Positions 39,870-47,867 of a stretch of DNA of 64,000 nt are shown here, one piece after another. Under the pieces are notes generated by a model. That model was not told the origin of the DNA. It searched no databases and saw nothing but the letters and a program-made list of their open reading frames with translations. The position numbers were made by a program, and so were the translations under genes. The stretch's first letter is position 1. The number at the start of each line of letters is the position of its first letter. Where the stretch lies: positions 4,777,001-4,841,000 of the forward strand of contig NZ_JACCBF010000001.1 of NCBI RefSeq assembly GCF_013409625.1, read 5' to 3'. This stretch comes from Nocardioides kongjuensis (lineage in GTDB: Bacteria > Actinomycetota > Actinomycetes > Propionibacteriales > Nocardioidaceae).

Positions 39870-39951
39870 GGCAGGTTGCCCGAGCGGCCAATGGGAGCGG
39901 ACTGTAAATCCGTCGGCTTTGCCTTCGAAGGTTCGAATCCTTCACCTGCCA
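39870..39951 (+). tRNA. tRNA-Tyr (GTA)
   Basis: 82-base class II tRNA. The acceptor stem pairs GGCAGGT with ACCTGCC, discriminator A at 39951. The anticodon loop reads CTGTAAA with anticodon GTA. The T arm is GAAGG-TTCGAAT-CCTTC, and a long variable arm (CGGCTTTGCCTTCG region) is as expected for bacterial tRNA-Tyr. No CCA is encoded. Confidence 0.97.
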
Positions 39952-39958
39952 CGGCACG

Positions 39959-39998
39959 AACCGCCCCTGGCCCGCGGAGACGCGGACCAGGGGCGGTT
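39959..39998 (+). terminator. Terminator after tRNA-Tyr
   Basis: Stem of 12 perfect pairs (AACCGCCCCTGG with CCAGGGGCGGTT) extended by CGCG pairs around a GAGA loop, followed by TTGCTTTACT. It begins 8 bases after the tRNA 3' end. Confidence 0.85.
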
Positions 39999-40014
39999 TG
40001 CTTTACTCACCGTC

Positions 40015-40527
40015 GTGACCGACGCCGACCGCCGCGAGATCCACGACACCGTGCTGCGCTACTGCCGCGCGGTCGACCGGCTCGACTACGACGGCATCCG
40101 GGCGGTGTACGCCGCGGGCGGTGTCGACCACCACACCGGATTCAGCGGGACGGCGGACGACTACGTGGCGTGGCTGCGAGAGGTGCTGCCGCGGCTCGAC
40201 GGGACGATGCACGTCATCGGCAACCACCTGGCGGAGGTGGCCGGCGACGAGGCGGTGGCGGAGACCTACGGCACCGCCGTGCACTGGGGCACCCCGGCGG
40301 AGGACGCGCGCCGGAACTTCACCACCGGCTTCCGGTACGTCGACCACTTCGTCCGCACGCCGGCCGGCTGGCGGATCCGGGAGCGGTTCGCCGTGCGGGA
40401 GTGGACCCGCAGCGATGCGGGACGGCTGCTCGCGCCGGAGGGCGCCGGCCCCCGGGGCCGCCGCGACGGGAGCGATCCGCTCGTCGTCATGCGGCAGGCG
40501 GTGCTCGGGGAGCGCGCCGCCGGCTGA
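40015..40527 (+). CDS. SnoaL/NTF2-like protein
   Basis: Protein of 170 aa. The start MTDADRREIHDTVLRYCRAVDRLDYDGIRAVY and later FTTGFRYVDHFVRTPAGWRIRERFAVREW are typical of the SnoaL-like (NTF2 fold) group, a cone-shaped fold used by isomerases, dehydratases and non-enzymes. A His pair (DHHTGF) may be catalytic, as in the scytalone-dehydratase-like branch. GTG at 40015 is chosen because the longer frame runs back through the terminator and tRNA. Confidence 0.82.
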   Translation: MTDADRREIHDTVLRYCRAVDRLDYDGIRAVYAAGGVDHHTGFSGTADDYVAWLREVLPRLDGTMHVIGNHLAEVAGDEAVAETYGTAVHWGTPAEDARRNFTTGFRYVDHFVRTPAGWRIRERFAVREWTRSDAGRLLAPEGAGPRGRRDGSDPLVVMRQAVLGERAAG

Positions 40528-40555
40528 CGCCACCTCAGGTGACGCGCAGCGTCGA

Positions 40556-40708
40556 TCAGTCCGGCGGCTCCGCGAAGCGTGTCGCCGTCGCCGTGTCCGG
40601 GCCGGGGGCGGTGAGGCCCTCCACGTCCACCACCGCCGACTCGAGCTGCTCGACGATGCTGCGTGCCTGGTCGAAGGTGCACGGCACTGCCGCGGCCTGC
40701 GTGCTCAC
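40556..40708 (-). CDS. 50-residue acidic protein, unknown
   Basis: GTG at 40708 opens MSTQAAAVPCTF and runs 50 residues to TGA at 40556. It contains a helix-like FDQARSIVEQLESAVVDVE and a short Pro/Thr-rich tail. Third codon positions are G or C in all but three codons, as expected of a real gene here. The start overlaps the stop of the next gene upstream by 4 bases (GTGA), a strong sign of coupled translation. No family recognised. Confidence 0.55.
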   Translation of the reverse strand: MSTQAAAVPCTFDQARSIVEQLESAVVDVEGLTAPGPDTATATRFAEPPD

Positions 40709-40899
40709 AGGCGGACGATCAGTCGGGCGGCCCGGTACCGGAGCCCCAGGCTGCGCAGGGATGCGCGGTGCGTCCTCCCGGAGCTCCCGCGGAGGAACTC
40801 GGCGAGCTCCTCGTCAGTGGGGGCACGACCGACGAGCCGGATGAAGTGGTGGACGGCCGCGCGGTCTTCCTCACGCGATCTCCTGATGTCCTGTGCCAT
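40705..40899 (-). CDS. 64-residue basic protein, unknown
   Basis: ATG at 40899 (GCCATGG context) encodes MAQDIRRSREEDRAAVHHF...RAARLIVRL, 64 residues, Arg rich. It reads as three helices, with APTDEELAEFLRGSSGRTHRASLRSLG suggesting a small helical bundle perhaps able to bind nucleic acid. GAGTC/GGAGAG lies just upstream as a plausible ribosome-binding site (GCAGGAGAG). First gene of a two-gene unit with the 50-residue protein. No family recognised. Confidence 0.6.
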   Translation of the reverse strand: MAQDIRRSREEDRAAVHHFIRLVGRAPTDEELAEFLRGSSGRTHRASLRSLGLRYRAARLIVRL

Positions 40900-41015
40900 G
40901 GCCGACTCTCCTGCTGCCGGGCGCCGGGAGCGGCGCTCGTGGGACACCGCCGCTTCCGGACGGTACCCACCGCGGGTACCCCGGGGCGGGGGACGCATAC
41001 CTCGCCCCTCCGGTC

Positions 41016-42992
41016 CTAGGGTCCCTGGAAGGGGAACAACGCCCGCGACGCCCAGCCCGAGCCGGACGGGGCGATCGGGGTGGCGGTGCCCGCCACCGCG
41101 CCGGTGGGCGTCCAGTCGGCCCGGGTCAACGAGCCGTCGGTACCGGCGAACCACAGCTTCCCGTCCGCGACGAAGGCGCCCCGCATCCCGCTGTAGCCGA
41201 CGCCGGTGACCGACGGGAACGAGTACAGCTGCTGGCCGACCACACCGGACTCGACCTCGAAGCCGCGGCGGAACAGCTGGGACGAGCCGGCCTTGGTGAA
41301 GTAGATCCAGCCGCGGTCGTAGAAGAGGCTGGTGAGGAGCGGGACGTCGCCGTTGTGCCAGTCGGACTGGAAGACGAGCTGGTCGGCGGCGTTGACCGTG
41401 CTCGGCGCGCCGTACGTCGTGCCGTCGAAGGTACGACGCGTCAGCGTGCCGTTGGCGTAGGCCGTGTAGAGGCTGCCGTTGACCATGAACGCGCCGACCG
41501 TCGTACCCCACCCGGTGCCGTTGGGTGCGTCGGTGGGAGCGGTGGCCGTCGTCCCGTCGAAACCGACGCTGACCAGCTGCGCGCCGCCGCTGGCCACCCG
41601 GTAGACGGTCGCGGGCAGGGTCCCGACCCGGCGGGCGGGGAGGGTCGCGCCCGAGGAGAGCGGCACGAAGGCGACCTTGCGGTGCGTCTCGTTCGCGAAC
41701 ACGTCGGTGTCGGAGCCGACGAACAGGCCCTCGGGTGTGGCGACCATGTCCTTCACGCCGACGCCGAGGGTGCGGGTCGGGTTCCAGGAGTAGGGCATCC
41801 CGTTGGCCACGTCCAGGGCACCGATGCCCGGCCGCGACACGGCGCCCTGGCCGGCGGCGTCGCCGCGGGTGGGGTTGTTCTGCCAGCGCATGTGGCCGCC
41901 GACGTACACGACGTCGGCCGTGACCTCGGTGTCCCAGGTGGTGTCGCCGCCGGTGTAGGCCACCCAGGTCGGGCGGACGTTCGTGCCCGTGGCGGCGGAC
42001 TCGTAGCGGGCGACGCCGTCGCAGCCGCTGGTGCCGGCGACGGTGGCGCTGCCGCCGTACGCGCCGGTGGTGGAGACGACGAAGAAGCTGCCGTCGGGGG
42101 AGAACTCGACGTCGGTCATGTAGGTCTCGAACGAGGAGCTGCAGGCCGACTCGTACTGCGTCGTGTAGTAGTTGGCGAGCGCCATGGCGGCCCCGGAGAT
42201 GTCGAGGACGGCGAACTGGTGACGGCGGGCGCCGTTGACGGTGTTGAAGTTGCCGACCAGTACCAGCTTGCCGTTGGCGGGGTCGGTCGCGATCTTCTGG
42301 ACGTTGGTGATGCCGCCGTTGTGCACGCCCGCGATCACGCCGGTGTAGTAGGGGTCGCGGGCGCCGGTGGTGGCGTTGAGCGTGCCGAGCGCGGCGCTCG
42401 GCTGACCCTGCAGGTGGGTGAACTTGCCGGCCACCCACAGCCGGTTGCCGATGACCGACAGGTCGCGCACCTGACCGTTCAGGCTGCCCGGCTGGAAGGC
42501 CGCGATCCGGTTGCCGGTCGCGACGTCGGCCTTGTACAGGCGGCTGACCGCGACGCTCGTGCCACCGGAGGTCGCGCTGGTGAACGCGCCGCCGATGTAG
42601 ACCGAGGTCCCGTCGGCAGCAGGCGCGAGCGTGTAGACACGGTTGTTGGGGTTGGGGACGAAGGTGGTGGACACCTGTCCCGTGAACGCGTTGAAGGCGA
42701 ACAGGTTCACCCGCGGGATGTCGGTCGAGCTGTTCGCGTTGCGCACCCGCGTGAACGTGCCGCCGACGATGACCATGTCGCCGACCCGGGTCATCGCGTA
42801 GACGGCGCCGTCCATCACGTGCGGGGTGAAGCCGACCGGGTCGACGTCCACGATCCGCCCGTTCTGGGGCGCCGAGTTGCCGGTGTCGGCCGCACGGGCC
42901 GGCGGTGAGAGCGTCGCGGCCAGGAAGGTGGCGACGACGATCCCCACGAGGAGCACGAAGCCGGTGCTCCTGCGCGCGTTCACGGTTCCCAT
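41016..42992 (-). CDS. Secreted beta-propeller (delta-60/DUF5122-like) protein
   Basis: Protein of 658 aa with a Sec signal (STGFVLLVGIVVATFLAATLSPPARA). From about residue 45 it is built of blade-like repeats: VGDMVIVGGTFTRVRN, GTSVYIGGAFTSATSG, GNRLWVAGKFTHLQG, GKLVLVGNFNTVNGARR. These recall delta-60 propellers, and the same type of domain makes up the middle of the 1837-aa protein at 49.6-55 kb. The C-terminal half has a different repeat set. Gene lies 15 bp after the sugar transferase and probably ends its operon, so it may bind or process the polysaccharide. Confidence 0.8.
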   Translation of the reverse strand: MGTVNARRSTGFVLLVGIVVATFLAATLSPPARAADTGNSAPQNGRIVDVDPVGFTPHVMDGAVYAMTRVGDMVIVGGTFTRVRNANSSTDIPRVNLFAFNAFTGQVSTTFVPNPNNRVYTLAPAADGTSVYIGGAFTSATSGGTSVAVSRLYKADVATGNRIAAFQPGSLNGQVRDLSVIGNRLWVAGKFTHLQGQPSAALGTLNATTGARDPYYTGVIAGVHNGGITNVQKIATDPANGKLVLVGNFNTVNGARRHQFAVLDISGAAMALANYYTTQYESACSSSFETYMTDVEFSPDGSFFVVSTTGAYGGSATVAGTSGCDGVARYESAATGTNVRPTWVAYTGGDTTWDTEVTADVVYVGGHMRWQNNPTRGDAAGQGAVSRPGIGALDVANGMPYSWNPTRTLGVGVKDMVATPEGLFVGSDTDVFANETHRKVAFVPLSSGATLPARRVGTLPATVYRVASGGAQLVSVGFDGTTATAPTDAPNGTGWGTTVGAFMVNGSLYTAYANGTLTRRTFDGTTYGAPSTVNAADQLVFQSDWHNGDVPLLTSLFYDRGWIYFTKAGSSQLFRRGFEVESGVVGQQLYSFPSVTGVGYSGMRGAFVADGKLWFAGTDGSLTRADWTPTGAVAGTATPIAPSGSGWASRALFPFQGP

Positions 42993-43007
42993 GCGAGGTG
43001 GTTCCTT

Positions 43008-44387
43008 TCAGTAGGCGCCGCGGCCGCTGAGGACGGCACCGGCAGTGCGGAGCAGGATCCGGGCATCGAGCAGCAGCGACCAGTTGTCGACGTACTGCTG
43101 GTCGAGGTGGACCGTGTCGTCCCAGGACAGGTCGGAACGGCCGGAGACCTGCCACAGACCGGTGATCCCGGGGCGGACGACCAGGCGGTGCCGGACGTCG
43201 GGCAGGTACGCCGCGACCTCGGACGGCAGCGCAGGGCGTGGACCGACGAGGGACATGTGGCCGAGGGCGACGTTGATCAGCTGCGGCAGCTCGTCGAGCG
43301 ACGTACGGCGCAGCCAGCGCCCGACGCGGGTGATGCGCGGGTCCCGGTGGATCTTGAAGAGCGGGCCGCTGGCCTCGTTCAGCGCGACCAGGTCGGGCGC
43401 GACGGCCGCGGCGTCGCAGGTCATGGTGCGCAGCTTCCACATCGTGAACGGCGCGTCGTCCCGGCCGACCCGGGTCTGCCGGAAGAACGCGGGCCCCGGC
43501 GAGTCGAGCCGGATCGCCAGTGCCAGCAGCAGCAGGAGGGGCGACAGCACGAGGAGGGCGACCACGGCTACGGCGCGGTCGAGGAGGTGCTTGACCAGGT
43601 GGGACGGGCCGAACCGGCGGGGAGCGCCGAGGTGGAGGAGGGGCAGCTGCTCTGCCAGGTCGAGCCGGGTCCGTCCGACGGGTGAGCTCAGCAGCCCGGT
43701 CCAGACGAAGATCGCGACACCGGCCTCCTCCAGCTGCCAGCACAGGCGCTGGAGGTCGGGCGCAGGGAGGGTCGGGTCGGGGGCGAGGATCACCGCGTCG
43801 GCGTCGCCCTCGCGGGCTGCGTCGACGCAGGTGGAGATCGCCCCGGCGCCCACGACCTCGAACCGGTGGGACGGAGAGCTCTCGAGGCGCTCGAGCAGGC
43901 TGGGCAGCACGTCCGTGGTGCCCGCGACCACGACCCGGTGGCTCACCCCCCGCAGCCGGACGCCGCTGCGGGCGACGGCCGCCATCACCCCGCGCGCCAT
44001 GCCGCTGAGGCCGGCACTCGCGAGGCACACCGCGGTGACGGTGCGTGCCGACAGGGGGTACCCGACCACGTCGGCCGCCAGCAGCGCACCGGTCGGCAGC
44101 ACCAGGGCGGCCACCAGCAGGCGCCGGACGCGGGCGCCGAGGTGACCGGGCAGCTGGTAGTCGCCGGTGGCGCACACCGCGACCACCCACATCGGCACGA
44201 ACAGGAACGCCGGCGCGAGGCGGGAGATCGCGTCGGGCACCAGGCCCGCGACGAGGACGACGAGGAGCGCGGCCACGGCGTCCGACACGGCGAGCATGCG
44301 GCCGGCGTGGTGCAACGGTGCCGCAGCCCGGGACTCCCCGTGCTCGGCCGTCATCACCGCCGTCGTGCGGGCACCCAGGACCGTCAT
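43008..44387 (-). CDS. Initiating sugar transferase (WbaP/WcaJ-like polyisoprenyl-phosphate glycosyl-1-phosphate transferase)
   Basis: Protein of 459 aa. The first half has four hydrophobic helices and a Rossmann-like domain (VVVAGTTDVLPSLLERLE). The C-terminal half is the bacterial sugar transferase domain: FFRQTRVGRDDAPFTMWKLRTM, RRTSLDELPQLINVALG, SLVGPRPALP and RPGITGLWQVSGRSDLSWDD. It moves a sugar-1-phosphate onto undecaprenyl phosphate, beginning the repeat unit. ATG at 44387 overlaps the PssE-like stop. Confidence 0.92.
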   Translation of the reverse strand: MTVLGARTTAVMTAEHGESRAAAPLHHAGRMLAVSDAVAALLVVLVAGLVPDAISRLAPAFLFVPMWVVAVCATGDYQLPGHLGARVRRLLVAALVLPTGALLAADVVGYPLSARTVTAVCLASAGLSGMARGVMAAVARSGVRLRGVSHRVVVAGTTDVLPSLLERLESSPSHRFEVVGAGAISTCVDAAREGDADAVILAPDPTLPAPDLQRLCWQLEEAGVAIFVWTGLLSSPVGRTRLDLAEQLPLLHLGAPRRFGPSHLVKHLLDRAVAVVALLVLSPLLLLLALAIRLDSPGPAFFRQTRVGRDDAPFTMWKLRTMTCDAAAVAPDLVALNEASGPLFKIHRDPRITRVGRWLRRTSLDELPQLINVALGHMSLVGPRPALPSEVAAYLPDVRHRLVVRPGITGLWQVSGRSDLSWDDTVHLDQQYVDNWSLLLDARILLRTAGAVLSGRGAY

Positions 44388-44890
44388 CGGTGCACGAGGT
44401 CTTCGACGAGCGCCTCGAACCGGGCGAGCGTGGGGGAGACCCGATGCTCCGTGGGGGTGTGGTGACCGGTCAGCACGGCGAGCGAGAGCCGGGTCGCGAG
44501 CTCCTCCTCGTCGTACGCCGTCACGACGAGACCGGTCCGGGAGACGAACCGTGCGAACCGCTGCTGGTGGTCGTCGACGTGCTCGCCCAGGCGCGGGTCG
44601 CGCGGGACCACGATCGGCAGGTGGCCGTGCTCCCGGGCGTCCATGATCGAGCCGGGGCCGCCGTGCGTCACGACGGCGTCGGCGCGGTCGAGCAGGTCGC
44701 CCAGCGCGCCGGGCGCGAGCAGGGCGCTCCCGCCGACACCGTCGGGGAGTGGAGTGGAGCCGTGCTGCACGTGGAAGGAGAACAGGCCCTGCTCGGACAG
44801 GCTGACGACCCAGCGCACCAACCGGTCGAACCGGTGGTGGTCGGTGCCCAGGAAGACCGCGACGAGCGGTGGCTGCGCCCGCGTCACCAC
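44384..44890 (-). CDS. PssE/Alg13-like glycosyltransferase catalytic subunit
   Basis: Protein of 168 aa similar to the C-terminal half of GT28 enzymes. It starts LVAVFLGTDHHRFDRLVRWV and holds the UDP-sugar binding motif ADAVVTHGGPGSIMDAREHGHLPIVVPRD, with HVDDHQQRFARF. It has no acceptor domain, so it would need the adjacent PssD-like gene as partner. ATG at 44890 overlaps that gene by 7 bases. Sugar donor unknown, UDP-GlcA or UDP-Glc in related systems. Confidence 0.87.
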   Translation of the reverse strand: MVTRAQPPLVAVFLGTDHHRFDRLVRWVVSLSEQGLFSFHVQHGSTPLPDGVGGSALLAPGALGDLLDRADAVVTHGGPGSIMDAREHGHLPIVVPRDPRLGEHVDDHQQRFARFVSRTGLVVTAYDEEELATRLSLAVLTGHHTPTEHRVSPTLARFEALVEDLVHR

Positions 44891-45333
44891 AGCTCACCGA
44901 CCAGGACCGAGGAACGGTACAGGTGCTGCTGCTCGGGCCACTGCACGAGGAACAGGTCGGTGGCCGGTCGGCACAGCTTGCCGGTCAGGGTGCGGGTCTC
45001 GACCCGGTCGTAGACCTCGAGGTAGATCGACGAGGTCTGCCGGCGGTGACGCAGCCAGAAGTAGGGGACGGCGACAGCGGCGCCGGTCGAGACCACGACG
45101 TCCGGGGCGAACTCGTCGAGCACGTGGTGGGCCTGCACGGAGTTGCGCGCGAGGTTGACCAGGTTGCGGGTCGTCGGGTGGTGCGCCCAGGTCACGCTCT
45201 CGCCCTCGAGCTTGGCGACGGCGTCCGCGGTGTCGAAGGTGACCCAGTGCCGGTCGTGCTTCTCCCACCAGGGGCGCAGGCACATCAGCTGGGCGAGATG
45301 ACCTCCCGAGGAGGAGACGAGAAGCACCCGCAT
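44884..45333 (-). CDS. PssD/Alg14-like glycosyltransferase membrane subunit
   Basis: Protein of 149 aa with the family start MRVLLVSSSGGHLAQLMCL. It continues ARNSVQAHHVLDEFAPDVVVSTGAAVAVPYFW and SSIYLEVYDRVETRTLTGKLC, typical of the acceptor-side subunit of split GT28 enzymes. It would recruit the catalytic PssE-like partner to the membrane. I take the ATG at 45333; the open frame extends to 45402 but those residues look non-conserved. A CCCCAAATA-type box lies about 70 bp upstream. Confidence 0.87.
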   Translation of the reverse strand: MRVLLVSSSGGHLAQLMCLRPWWEKHDRHWVTFDTADAVAKLEGESVTWAHHPTTRNLVNLARNSVQAHHVLDEFAPDVVVSTGAAVAVPYFWLRHRRQTSSIYLEVYDRVETRTLTGKLCRPATDLFLVQWPEQQHLYRSSVLVGELW

Positions 45334-45396
45334 GACGCGCTCCCGGAGCTTGGTGGCTGACGGTGATCCCCTGACCTTAGGGAGGCGTCGAAACGC

Positions 45397-45424
45397 TGAC
45401 ATGCCCCAAATACGGCATGTCTGA
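45397..45424. promoter_or_regulatory. Palindromic box A upstream of the PssD-like gene
   Basis: GACATGCC (45398-45405) and GGCATGTC (45414-45421) form 8-bp arms around CCAAATAC. The centre, GCCCCAAATA, matches other boxes upstream of polysaccharide genes. A TAAGGT hexamer on the minus strand at 45374-45379 could be the -10 element, placing the box about 43 bases upstream of transcription start, where an activator would sit. Confidence 0.45.
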
Positions 45425-45453
45425 GCCGTTCCGCCGAGCGCCGGCGAAGGCCG

Positions 45454-46893
45454 TCAGGCGGCGTAGTCGCCGGCGAGCACGATCGCCTGTTCCTCGAGCA
45501 GGTGGTACTCGGCTCGGGTGATGGTGGTGGTGCCGCTGCCGGTGACGAGGCGGTGGAGGCCGTGGGGTGTGCCCCAGACCCACTTGTCGGGTCCGAGCTG
45601 CAGGACGGTGTAACCGAGGTGGGTCTTGGCTCGGTGGTGATGTCGCGACAACGGGGTGTCGTTGTGGTCGCCGGTCTGACCGGGTGGACCGTTCTTGTCG
45701 TAGGGCGTGGTGTGGTCGTGGTCGGGTGCCCGGCCGTGCTGGGTGAAGAGGCGGGTGGCGTGGGGGAAGACGTCGCCGATGGTGCGGAGCTCGGTGCGGT
45801 GTTTGACGTCGGTGGGGTGCTCGTAGCCGTTGACCGAGCGGCCGGTGTGGAGGTCGATGACCGGGGTGAGGGTGACGTGGGCGTGGCGGCGGAGCAGGTC
45901 GCGGACCTGGTCGAGCAGCCGTGGGCCGAGGCCTTCGACGCGGGCCAGCGGGCCGAGGGTGCCGTCGGCCTGTTGGGCGAGGTGGACGACGATCTCGGCC
46001 GTCGGGGCAGCCGGGGCAGGGGTGGGTTCGGGCTCGTCGCCTCCCTTCGCGTCTTCCTCCTCGATCTGGTGGAGGAACGCGAGGACGGCGGCGGGGTCGG
46101 CGAGCATCGCGAAGGCCTCGGCGCGCCAGTGGTCCATCCCCAGCGGCTCCTCGCCCTCAGCGGGCGGTGCTGCCTGCTCGGCCAGGGCGGTGGCGAGGTG
46201 CTCGACCATGGCGGCGTGCTCGAGGGCGTCGGCCTCGTCGAGACGGGCGAACACCGTTGCGACCCCGGCAGTGGTGCCGGTGCCGTCGGTGTCGTCGGTG
46301 TCGTTGATCTGGGAGCCGGGTCGGGGTGTGGGGTACCAGACGCCCTTGGTCTTCTGGTTGTCGGTGATCCGCTTCGCGTGGGCGACCGGGTCGGCCTCGA
46401 TGATCTTGGCTTCGGCGATCGTGAGGATCCGTGCGGGTGCTTCGTCCAGTGCGGCGGCGACCGCGTCGTCGACGATCCGGGCCTGGTGGCGGTCGAGCTT
46501 GCGGGACCAGCGGGCGACCTTGCGGGCCACCCACACCTCGCAGCGTCCGGCCTTCACGCCGGCCCAGACCTTCGGGAGGCGGTGGCGCAGGTCGAACGCG
46601 TCCGCCAGGGCGTTACGGGTGGTCAGCACGCCCTCGTGGCGGGCGATCGCGATCTCGACCAACGCCAGGTCCTGGACCTCCGGCGTCCCGTCCCCACCGA
46701 GGGTGATCAACCGCGGACCGCCGAACCTCACGGGCACGGCGTCGGGCTCGGCTTGCGGGTCTCCGGAGTGGAGGTCGGCCCAGGCGAGCAGCAGCTCGAG
46801 CTTGTCGACCTCGACCTCGCGCGCCATCCGGACACGGTCTTCGGCCGCGTGGAGCAGCTGCTCCGGTGTGGCGTCCGAGAGGTCCGAGATCAT
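45454..46893 (-). CDS. DUF222/HNH endonuclease-like protein (13E12 repeat family)
   Basis: Protein of 479 aa. The N-terminal DUF222 helices include EQLLHAAEDRVRMAREVEVDKLELLLAWADLH. The HNH end has DHDHTTPYD and LSRHHHRAKTHLGY. The Cys residues that usually bind zinc around this motif are absent. The family is abundant in actinobacteria and often mobile in copy number; 13E12 members in M. tuberculosis are SOS-regulated. ATG at 46893 lies 12 bp from a LexA-type box, and a TAAAAT (46899-46904) suggests a leaderless transcript. It interrupts the polysaccharide region. Confidence 0.85.
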   Translation of the reverse strand: MISDLSDATPEQLLHAAEDRVRMAREVEVDKLELLLAWADLHSGDPQAEPDAVPVRFGGPRLITLGGDGTPEVQDLALVEIAIARHEGVLTTRNALADAFDLRHRLPKVWAGVKAGRCEVWVARKVARWSRKLDRHQARIVDDAVAAALDEAPARILTIAEAKIIEADPVAHAKRITDNQKTKGVWYPTPRPGSQINDTDDTDGTGTTAGVATVFARLDEADALEHAAMVEHLATALAEQAAPPAEGEEPLGMDHWRAEAFAMLADPAAVLAFLHQIEEEDAKGGDEPEPTPAPAAPTAEIVVHLAQQADGTLGPLARVEGLGPRLLDQVRDLLRRHAHVTLTPVIDLHTGRSVNGYEHPTDVKHRTELRTIGDVFPHATRLFTQHGRAPDHDHTTPYDKNGPPGQTGDHNDTPLSRHHHRAKTHLGYTVLQLGPDKWVWGTPHGLHRLVTGSGTTTITRAEYHLLEEQAIVLAGDYAA

Positions 46894-46904
46894 GCTTGAT
46901 TTTA

Positions 46905-46920
46905 TCGCACACATGTTCGA
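46905..46920 (-). promoter_or_regulatory. LexA (SOS) box before the HNH gene
   Basis: On the minus strand TCGAACATGTGTGCGA matches the actinobacterial LexA pattern TCGAAC-N4-GTTCGA at 11 of 12 fixed positions. It directly abuts the likely -10 element (46899-46904), so binding would block transcription of the DUF222/HNH gene. The rest of the 282-bp gap to 47175 shows nothing I can name. Confidence 0.65.
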
Positions 46921-47175
46921 ACAGCCAGTGTCGTGCAGCGAGTTTCGCATTGTTTCTAGCGGGTTCTCGAGGTCGCGGCCGGTCGCGCGCTACCTCGTTG
47001 ATCCCGGGGAGAACCGCAACCCGACAGCGGAACCCGACCCCCTACGGAGCTCTCTCGTCGCTGCGCCTTTTCAAGACTGTGCCCGCTACGCAACCGAGAC
47101 TCATGGGCGAGCGGCCGGGCGGGCCTGGCAATGGAGGCTCGCCGACGTCCCTCACCCCTCGACCACCGGCAGACC

Positions 47176-47862
47176 TCACCCCTGGGGCGGGTGCCAGCCG
47201 ACCTTGTAGGCCGCGCCGACGGCGGCGAGCTGGGAGCTCATCTCCATCTTCGCCAGGATCGACTTCACCTGCGTGCGCACGGTCGCCTCGGACACCACGC
47301 TGTCCCGGGCGATCTCGCGCACCGGTGCACCGCGCATCAGGGCGCCGAGGACCTCCATCTCGCGGCGGGTGAGGCGGTCGAGCCGGGTGCGGATGTCGCG
47401 GACCTCGTCGCGGTCGTGGAGAGCCAGCTCGATCAGCGAGCCGCGCTCCTGGGCGTTCATGAGCGGCAGCCCGTCGCGGGCCCGGCGGACGGTGGCGACG
47501 ACCTCGTGCAGCGGGCAGGTCTTGACGAGCACGGCCTTCGCGCCGCGGCGCAGGCACTCGCCGCGGCGGGCGCTCTCGCCGCTTCCGGTGACCACGACCA
47601 CGGCGATGCCGGCAGCGGCGAGGGGCGTGATCAGCCGCATGCCGTCGCCGACGCGGCCCAGGTCGAGGTCGAGCAGGATCACCCGGGGGGCGCTGCGCAG
47701 GGCGGTCGCGAGCACGGTCGCCAGGGTGGTGTGCTCGTCGGTCAGGTCGATGCGGCGTACGGCGTAGCCCTCGGCCTCGAGGGTCAGCGAGACCGACTCG
47801 GCGAACAGGGCGTGGTCGTCGATGATGGTGATCCGCATCGGGCGGGGGCGTCCGGTCGACAT
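47176..47862 (-). CDS. LuxR-type response regulator
   Basis: Protein of 228 aa. The receiver domain has the acidic pair D15-D16, phospho-acceptor D65 in VILLDLDLG, and K114 in AVLVKTCP. The LuxR helix-turn-helix (about 160-225) reads LTRREMEVLGALMRGAPVREIA and VSEATVRTQVKSILAKMEMSS. It would bind DNA as a dimer when phosphorylated by the adjacent kinase. ATG at 47862, 5 bp after the kinase stop; MRITIIDD at 47838 is an alternative. Candidate reader of the shared boxes in this region. Confidence 0.9.
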   Translation of the reverse strand: MSTGRPRPMRITIIDDHALFAESVSLTLEAEGYAVRRIDLTDEHTTLATVLATALRSAPRVILLDLDLGRVGDGMRLITPLAAAGIAVVVVTGSGESARRGECLRRGAKAVLVKTCPLHEVVATVRRARDGLPLMNAQERGSLIELALHDRDEVRDIRTRLDRLTRREMEVLGALMRGAPVREIARDSVVSEATVRTQVKSILAKMEMSSQLAAVGAAYKVGWHPPQG

Positions 47863-47867
47863 CGGCG

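Noticed and set aside
39822..40844. Plus-strand frame running through tRNA-Tyr and its terminator
   Set aside because: It crosses an RNA gene and a terminator and is not protein-like; the NTF2-like gene in another frame is the real one.
40719..40970. 83-codon minus-strand frame
   Set aside because: Overlaps the 64-codon gene in another frame, and its Ser/Pro/Arg-rich sequence looks like a shadow.
45334..45402. N-terminal extension of the PssD-like gene (MSAFRRLPKVRG)
   Set aside because: It would place the start inside box A's downstream region and the probable -10 element; the conserved family start is at 45333.
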